From assembly GCF_028283685.1 (NCBI RefSeq), contig NZ_JAPWKF010000006.1:481729-545728 (forward strand): a stretch of 64,000 bases of DNA, given 5' to 3'. The translations under genes and the position numbers were made by a program. The notes beneath the pieces were generated by a model that was given only the letters and a program-made list of their open reading frames with translations, did not search any database and was not told where the DNA came from. Each line of letters opens with the position of its first letter. Positions within the stretch are counted from its first letter, which is position 1. This stretch comes from Edaphobacter sp. Lineage in GTDB: Bacteria > Acidobacteriota > Terriglobia > Terriglobales > Acidobacteriaceae. This document shows positions 58,931 to 64,000 of the stretch, one piece after another.

Positions 58931-60165
58931 AGCTGCAGGCGGACCTTTGCCCTGGTCAGCACACCGGCGATGGCGACGATCATCGCGGTGAAGACCACGG
59001 TGCGCAGAACTCCGGGCATGCCTTCAGAGAAGTGGTTATGGAACCAGGTGACGCCCAGGACCGAGATGGCGAAGTACCAGAGATCGGGCAGCAGGTAGGT
59101 GAGCAGCGTGTTGGCCCCGGCGGGTTTGGTGAAGGCTGCCCAGCGGGTGTGCTTCTTCACGTCGCAGATCCAGTAGAGCAACGAGAAGATCAGTACGAAG
59201 CTTCCCACGCAGTAGAGGCACCAGGTTGGCGTGGCGCGAATCTTCGAGATGCCTAGCGGCGTCAGCAGGCGGCCTGCGATGAGACAGATCGCGGCGAACG
59301 GCAGCGCTAGCTTCATCTTGGACGCGAAGGTGGGCCAGCGCAGGCTGGCGGGGCCGACGAAGATCAGTGAGGTTGCCACGCCCGCCATGGCGATGGAGGC
59401 CCACGCGCCGTTGTCCAATGGCCAGCGGTAGAGCGACAGGTGCTGCGGGAAGGTGATCCACTTCGCCGTGCAGGCGGCGCAGAATGCGGAGAGCGCGACG
59501 AACCACGCGAACGGCGCCCACAGCCAGCGTCGTGTGGGCAGGTAAAGCAGGCAGACGCAGAAGTAGGTGAAGGCGATCAGTCCGAGGATCTCGGGATAGG
59601 CGGTCTTGATCCAGCCAACCAGGCCATATTGATCGGACCGGTGGAAGATCGCGAACATCACCACGACGGTGATCAGGCCGACGCTGCGCAACACAGGGAA
59701 GAGAGCCGCGTATTTTTCTGAGGGCGGATAGACCTGAAGGAAGAGCATTGCTCCCAGCAGCGCGATGATGGCCCACAGATACGGATTCATGTGGATCAGC
59801 AAGGGATCGCCAACACCCGCGTTGGCGAGGACGAGGCCGAGGACGAGCAGGGAGACGGAGCGCAGCAGGACGTGTCCCCACAGGTGCAGGATCGACGGGT
59901 CTTTGCGCAGCCGTTGTGCGGTGGCGAGGGGAATGGCCATGCCGAGGATGAAGAGGAAGGCGGGGAAGACCATGTCGACGTAGGTCATCAGGTCGACCTT
60001 GCCCGGCGCGTGGTGGGTCCACCAGGGCAGGCCTTTGATCTCGTCGAGGTCGTTGACGAAGATCATGACGATCATCGTCAGTCCGCGAAAGACATCGATG
60101 GAGGCGACGCGCGGCGCGCTGACGGTGCGCGTCTTGAGGTCACTTTGCGGGTGCGTTGTTGCCAT
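58927..60165 (-). CDS. DUF5009 membrane acyltransferase (HGSNAT-like)
   Basis: A 412-residue polytopic protein with about ten to eleven hydrophobic segments. RVASIDVFRGLTMIVMIFVN, with Asp and Arg just inside the first segment, and YVDMVFPAFLFILGMAIPLA match the DUF5009/heparan-alpha-glucosaminide N-acetyltransferase family, which moves acetyl groups across a membrane onto amino sugars. Its start overlaps the end of the chitinase gene by 26 bases on the same strand, so the two are translated together. Acetylation of chitin-derived glucosamine is a plausible role but untested. Confidence 0.87.
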
Positions 60166-61345
60166 GGTCGGGGGCCTCGACTGCAGGAGTTGGCACGGGC
60201 GTCAGCCCGGCGTGAACGGCATTGAGCAGGATGCCGGTGGTGTCGTTGAAGTACTCCCAGAACATCACGCCGGCGAGCTCGTGGTCTCGCACGTAATGGC
60301 ATTTGCCGGCGATGGACTGGGGATCTTCATAGGTGACGAAGATCCGTTTGTGGGCGTTGTAGAGATAGGGTACGCCCGCGTCGGCGTCCCAGTAACGCAC
60401 GTAGCCCTGGGCGAGCAGGGCGGGGAGATCGGGATAGGAGAAGTGAACTCCCAGGGCGGCCTTGCCGGGTTGAAAAAGGCCATGATTGGTCGGCGGGACC
60501 TCTCCCCAGCTGCGGCCATAGAACGGCACGCCGAGAACGAGCTTGCCGGCCGGCACACCGGCGTTGAGGAAGAGCGAGACAGCGTTGTCGGCGGAGACAT
60601 GCTTGGGATCGGCCGGGTTGTGAAAGAGCGGAGCATCGTGTCCGGTGGCGGGGCCTCCGACATAGAAGTCGTAGGTCATGATGTTCACGCTGTCGACGTA
60701 GAGCGCGACCTGGTCCATCTCGGTGTGGTCGATGTACTTGGCTGAGGCGCCGGTGGCGATGGAGGTATAGAGCCGCCGGTCGAGCCGCTTCTGCTCACGG
60801 TCAAGACGTTCACGCAGCTCGGCCAGCAGCAGCGTGAAGTTGTGCTTGTCTTCGGGGCGGAAGGTGTTGCCGCTGCCGGCCTGGCCGGGATACTCCCAGT
60901 CGAGGTCGATGCCGTCGAGCTTGTAGCGTTCGATAAAGCGGACGGCACTGTCGATGAAGCGCTCGCGCGAGTGTGGCGTGAGTGCGGCGTCGGAGAAGCC
61001 TCCGGACCAGGTCCAGCCGCCGACTGAGATGAGAATCTTCAGTGCGGAGTTTTCGCGGTGCAGGCCGTTCAGGATCGCGAGGTTTTCACCGTCGTGAGAG
61101 AAACCTTCGACGATCTCTCCATTGCGGATGTTGGCGAAGGCATAGTTGATGCGCGTCAGCTTGCGGACATTCACTTCGCCGGGGGTGAGGACGCGGTTCT
61201 GCGGAAAGACATAGCCGATGATCTCTTTGTGGTCTGTCGTTGCGGCGTGCAGCATGGGGAAGACTCCCGGGATTGCTGGGATAAGGGCAAGGCACGCCAC
61301 CAGGCGAAGCGCGGCCACGCCGCGTCGGACCGCTCGAAACATCAT
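60140..61345 (-). CDS. Secreted GH18 chitinase
   Basis: A 401-residue glycoside hydrolase family 18 protein with a signal peptide (MMFRAVRRGVAALRL...PMLHAA). The catalytic DxxDxDxE is Asp144, Asp147, Asp149 and Glu151 in LDGIDLDWEYPG. Supporting motifs are ISVGGWTWSGGF (SxGG), VNIMTYDFYVGG, LVLGVPFYGRSW and AGVMFWEYFND. It hydrolyses beta-1,4-GlcNAc linkages with retention through substrate assistance. It lies upstream of, and overlaps, the DUF5009 acyltransferase gene. No carbohydrate-binding module is seen. Confidence 0.94.
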   Translation of the reverse strand: MMFRAVRRGVAALRLVACLALIPAIPGVFPMLHAATTDHKEIIGYVFPQNRVLTPGEVNVRKLTRINYAFANIRNGEIVEGFSHDGENLAILNGLHRENSALKILISVGGWTWSGGFSDAALTPHSRERFIDSAVRFIERYKLDGIDLDWEYPGQAGSGNTFRPEDKHNFTLLLAELRERLDREQKRLDRRLYTSIATGASAKYIDHTEMDQVALYVDSVNIMTYDFYVGGPATGHDAPLFHNPADPKHVSADNAVSLFLNAGVPAGKLVLGVPFYGRSWGEVPPTNHGLFQPGKAALGVHFSYPDLPALLAQGYVRYWDADAGVPYLYNAHKRIFVTYEDPQSIAGKCHYVRDHELAGVMFWEYFNDTTGILLNAVHAGLTPVPTPAVEAPDHGNNAPAK

Positions 61346-61494
61346 GATTTGTACAAGGTTACCGGCTCAGTTTGGGAACGCAAATAAGGCTTCAGACCGT
61401 TGCGCCAAAATAGCATTCCCGGTACCATTGGAGATGGAGCATTGGAGTATTCTCCTGGCAGGGCGGGTGGTCCGGTCAGAGGTTCCAGATCCAG

Positions 61495-61570
<76 letters not shown>

Positions 61571-62337
61571 GTCCTTCCCACGCGAAAAGCTCCAAATTCC
61601 TAACAAAACCATAGGTTTCATCAGCGATCGCTCGTGCGGATGGTGCTGTTCGGATGGCTACAACTTTTCACTACGACGCATTGGAATGCAGTGCTCACGC
61701 CACAAAAATGCCACGGCCCAAATTTGGATAGCGGGGCGACAGTTGAGTCTCTGTTGCGGGCATGGCATCTCCTCAGAAAGTGTTTCTTTGACCTGCTGAG
61801 TTGAAGAGCCGCACGCGAATGCGGTGCTATTTCTAGCAACCGGTAAAAATGCTTAGAAAGGCTATAAGAGCAAAGGATAAGGGCGAGATGATCATCACGA
61901 AGCTCTGAGAAAAAAACCAGCTGTACGCTTTTGTTTCATTCCTTTGCCCGTAAATCTCGGTATCTCGATAACATTGCGTTTCAAATTTGGTCATGAAGAA
62001 CACCAATCGACTGGTCGAGTAAGATCGAGCCTCTTATGTCCTTCGCCATTTCCTCCTGGGTACGTTCGACGCGGACCGCTTACAGCTCCAGTGTTTTAGG
62101 ATGCTGAGGCCACGAGATGTGCTGCTCTGATTCCCTCCAGGAGTTCCCACCAATTCCCACCCTGTGAAAATTACTACTGCTCGCGCAAAGTACCGCTCTA
62201 CATATACATGCACTGCACACCGTCGAATCTGAGCGAGGCAACCTGACCGGGCGTTTCGATGTAAATGGATTGAGTGTATTGCGTGTTCTGGCGGGCAGGA
62301 ACCGCCCATCTCTGATCTCTTATTCAGCGAAGGTCTA
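61571..62337. other. Gene-poor region downstream of tRNA-Thr
   Basis: Nearly 770 bases with no convincing gene. Its base composition is lower in G+C than its surroundings at 61600-62030 (runs such as gagaaaaaaaccagc). Regions next to tRNA 3' ends are common integration sites, but no duplicate of the tRNA 3' end, integrase or direct-repeat boundary was seen. It could contain the promoter-distal remnants of an old element, or simply the 3' flank of the minus-strand kinase gene. Confidence 0.45.
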
Positions 62338-63915
62338 TTACGCCCCGGGCGAGGTGCGCGAGAGGCCGGGCATGCCGTCGATTGCTTTGTGGCGCTGGTC
62401 TCCATCGGAGACGCTGCTCTCGGAGGGCAGGAAGACGCGGAAGACCGATCCGCCGGGACACTCGCTGGTCCTGATACGGGAGCAGACCGTGATTCTGCCG
62501 CGATGCTTGCTGAGCAACTCACGCGAGATCCACAGACCGAGGCCGGTACCGGTGATGCCCTTGGTTGAGAAGAAGGGCTCGAAGATCCGCTTCTGCGTTG
62601 CCCTGACGATTCCCGTGCCGTTGTCGGCGATCGTCAGGGCGATTCCCCTGACGCCGGAGATGGGATCGTTGATGGAGCGGGTGCGGACAACCAGGACACC
62701 GCCGTGGCTGAGAGCGTCGATGGCGTTGCTGATGAGGTTGACGATCACCTGGCGGATCTCGCCCTCGTGGCCGGAGAGCGTTGGTGCCGCCTTCAGTTCC
62801 AGCCGAACGCTTATGTCGGCCTGGCGAATGCGCCCCTCCATGAGAGTGAGTACGCTATCGATCAGTTCGTGGACGTCGGCGCGACCGACGCGCGTGGAGG
62901 AGCGGTAGAAGCGCAGCGTCTGCACGGTGATCTGACTGACGCGGTTCAGCTCCTTCTGCGCCAGGTCGAGGTAGTTTCTGGCGTCGGGGGTTAGCTCGGA
63001 GAGTCCCAGCAGGTAGAGGCAGTTGATGACAGCCTCAAGCGGATTGTTGATCTCGTGCGAGATGGAGGCGGCCAGTCGTCCGGCGACGGCCAGCTTTTCC
63101 GTGCGGCGGATGGCTTCTTCGCTCTGCTTCTGAAAGGTCAGGTCGGCGAGCGACACGGCGATCTGGCGCTCAGCGGGGGCGGCATCCGGATTGAGCAGCG
63201 ACACGGCGGCCAATGTCTCGACGGATCGACCATCGCTGCTGAGGCAGGTGATCTCTGCGGGGGAGGCTGAGACGGAGTGCAGCAGCAGGTGGTCGCGCAT
63301 GCTTTCGAGCGAAGCGGAGAGGCCGGACAGCGGCACGTCGCCTGAGGTGAGATCGGTGACGGTGTAGCCGAGCAGGCGTTCGACCGCCTTATTCGCATAC
63401 AGTGTGTTGCCGGCGGCGTCGATGATGAGCAGGCCGAGCGGCAGGACCTCGACGAGAGAAGCGAAACGGGCTTCGCTGGCGATCAGGGCGCGTTCGGCGG
63501 CGAGCCGGTTGTGCCGCGCCGCGACCTCTTTGAGCTCGCGGTGGATGGCGGGAATCAGCCGTAGCAGATTCTGTTTGGAGACGTAGTCCTGCGCGCCGGA
63601 GCGCATCGCCTCAACGGCGGTCTCCTCGGAGACGGCGCCCGAGAGCATGATGAACGGAATATCGAAGCCGGTAGCGCGCAGAATCTGGAGCGCCTGCGGT
63701 CCGCTGAAGTTGGGAAGGTGATAGTCGGCGAGGATCAGTTCGGGCCGGGGAGTGGCTTGCAGCTCGCGAAGCATCTCGGCTTCCGTCTCTACGCGTATCA
63801 GCGTGGGGCGAAAGCCGTTTCGCGTCAGATGGCGCTCAAGCAGAAACGCGTCATCTGGATTGTCTTCAACGAGAAGAACCCGGATTTCGGTAGGCTCTAG
63901 CCGAGCGGCGCACAT
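62338..63915 (-). CDS. Receiver-PAS-histidine kinase hybrid
   Basis: A 525-residue cytoplasmic signalling protein. The N-terminal receiver (~10-130) has the phospho-accepting Asp64 in [14 protein letters not shown] domain follows (~145-265, [20 protein letters not shown]), then the H box with His287 ([15 protein letters not shown]). The ATP-binding domain has [19 protein letters not shown] and GTGLGLWIS. The receiver at the front means it likely accepts a phosphate from another kinase and modulates its own kinase activity. It starts at 63915, inside the end of the upstream response-regulator gene (19-base overlap), so the two are translationally coupled. Confidence 0.92.
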   Translation of the reverse strand: MCAARLEPTEIRVLLVEDNPDDAFLLERHLTRNGFRPTLIRVETEAEMLRELQATPRPELILADYHLPNFSGPQALQILRATGFDIPFIMLSGAVSEETAVEAMRSGAQDYVSKQNLLRLIPAIHRELKEVAARHNRLAAERALIASEARFASLVEVLPLGLLIIDAAGNTLYANKAVERLLGYTVTDLTSGDVPLSGLSASLESMRDHLLLHSVSASPAEITCLSSDGRSVETLAAVSLLNPDAAPAERQIAVSLADLTFQKQSEEAIRRTEKLAVAGRLAASISHEINNPLEAVINCLYLLGLSELTPDARNYLDLAQKELNRVSQITVQTLRFYRSSTRVGRADVHELIDSVLTLMEGRIRQADISVRLELKAAPTLSGHEGEIRQVIVNLISNAIDALSHGGVLVVRTRSINDPISGVRGIALTIADNGTGIVRATQKRIFEPFFSTKGITGTGLGLWISRELLSKHRGRITVCSRIRTSECPGGSVFRVFLPSESSVSDGDQRHKAIDGMPGLSRTSPGA

Positions 63916-64000
63916 TCGTTCAGGACCAGCCAGTACATGCCAAGCTGACGCGTGGCTTCTGCGAAGTCGGTGAAGTTGACAGGCTTGCGGATATAGCTGT
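63897..64000 (-). CDS. C-terminus of a response regulator (cut by window edge)
   Basis: The visible 34 codons read [20 protein letters not shown], then YWLVLNE and CAPLG with a stop at 63897. The K-P-x-x-x-x-x-F pattern is the conserved last strand and helix of a receiver domain, with the Lys that contacts the phosphate. A stand-alone receiver of this kind beside a receiver-kinase suggests a phosphorelay. The rest of the gene is outside the window. Confidence 0.85.
   Translation of the reverse strand, partial: SYIRKPVNFTDFAEATRQLGMYWLVLNECAPLG

Overview
The window (about 60% G+C) looks like chromosome from an acidobacterium of the Terriglobia/Acidobacteriaceae type. No marker gene was compared, so this is inference. 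It rests on a very large TonB-dependent outer-membrane protein with an N-terminal carboxypeptidase-like domain, a PEP-CTERM protein, secreted 'HQDPRYY' family proteins, a lipid A branch using LpxI, a RAYT transposase, and a radical SAM enzyme resembling tetraether (membrane-spanning) lipid synthases.

Layout. 1-7.1 kb: small secreted or membrane proteins (haem-binding lipoprotein, PGPGW-like protein, CHAD protein, PEP-CTERM protein, exported amidohydrolase, glycine-zipper protein, CsbD-like protein). 7.1-9.2 kb: repeat-rich accessory patch with a membrane protein, a REP-associated tyrosine transposase, two copies of a ~105-130 bp repeat and a gene fragment between them. 9.2-12.1 kb: gyrA, broken by one extra base. 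12.6-20.7 kb: an Oar-like outer-membrane protein, then a siderophore-uptake module (Fiu-like receptor, Sel1 protein, PiuC/YbiX hydroxylase). 20.7-30.7 kb: multi-PAS histidine kinase, YceH, M15-type endopeptidase, RidA plus a Tat-exported PLP enzyme, DoxX-like protein, and the Tes-like radical SAM protein. 30.9-40.1 kb: tandem paralogous secreted proteins, RlpA, an exported TldD/TldE pair, a Ste24-type M48 protease and a HIT protein. 40.1-48.2 kb: a receiver-like protein with a low-complexity basic N-terminus, a 1-kb gene-poor structured region, OmpH/Skp, LepA, MltD and a histone H1-like protein. 48.2-53.9 kb: exported peroxiredoxin and a minus-strand lipid A/fatty-acid run (SDR, exported protein, fabZ, lpxA, lpxI), then YjbR and DUF2256-DUF3253. 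54-64 kb: tyrS, RNase R, GH18 chitinase plus DUF5009 acyltransferase, tRNA-Thr(CGU), and a receiver/PAS/kinase protein beside a second receiver.

How it fits together. Much of the window serves the envelope: lipid A and acyl chains (FabZ, LpxA, LpxI), outer-membrane protein chaperoning (OmpH), peptidoglycan remodelling (RlpA, MltD, M15), iron uptake and possibly membrane-spanning lipids. Four genes (amidohydrolase, gyrA, the receiver-like protein, DUF2256-DUF3253) each carry what looks like one inserted base. Because gyrA is essential, assembly or consensus error is the first explanation to test. The strongest biological leads are the Tes-like enzyme, the RAYT-linked repeats flanking a gene remnant, and the structured non-coding kilobase upstream of ompH.
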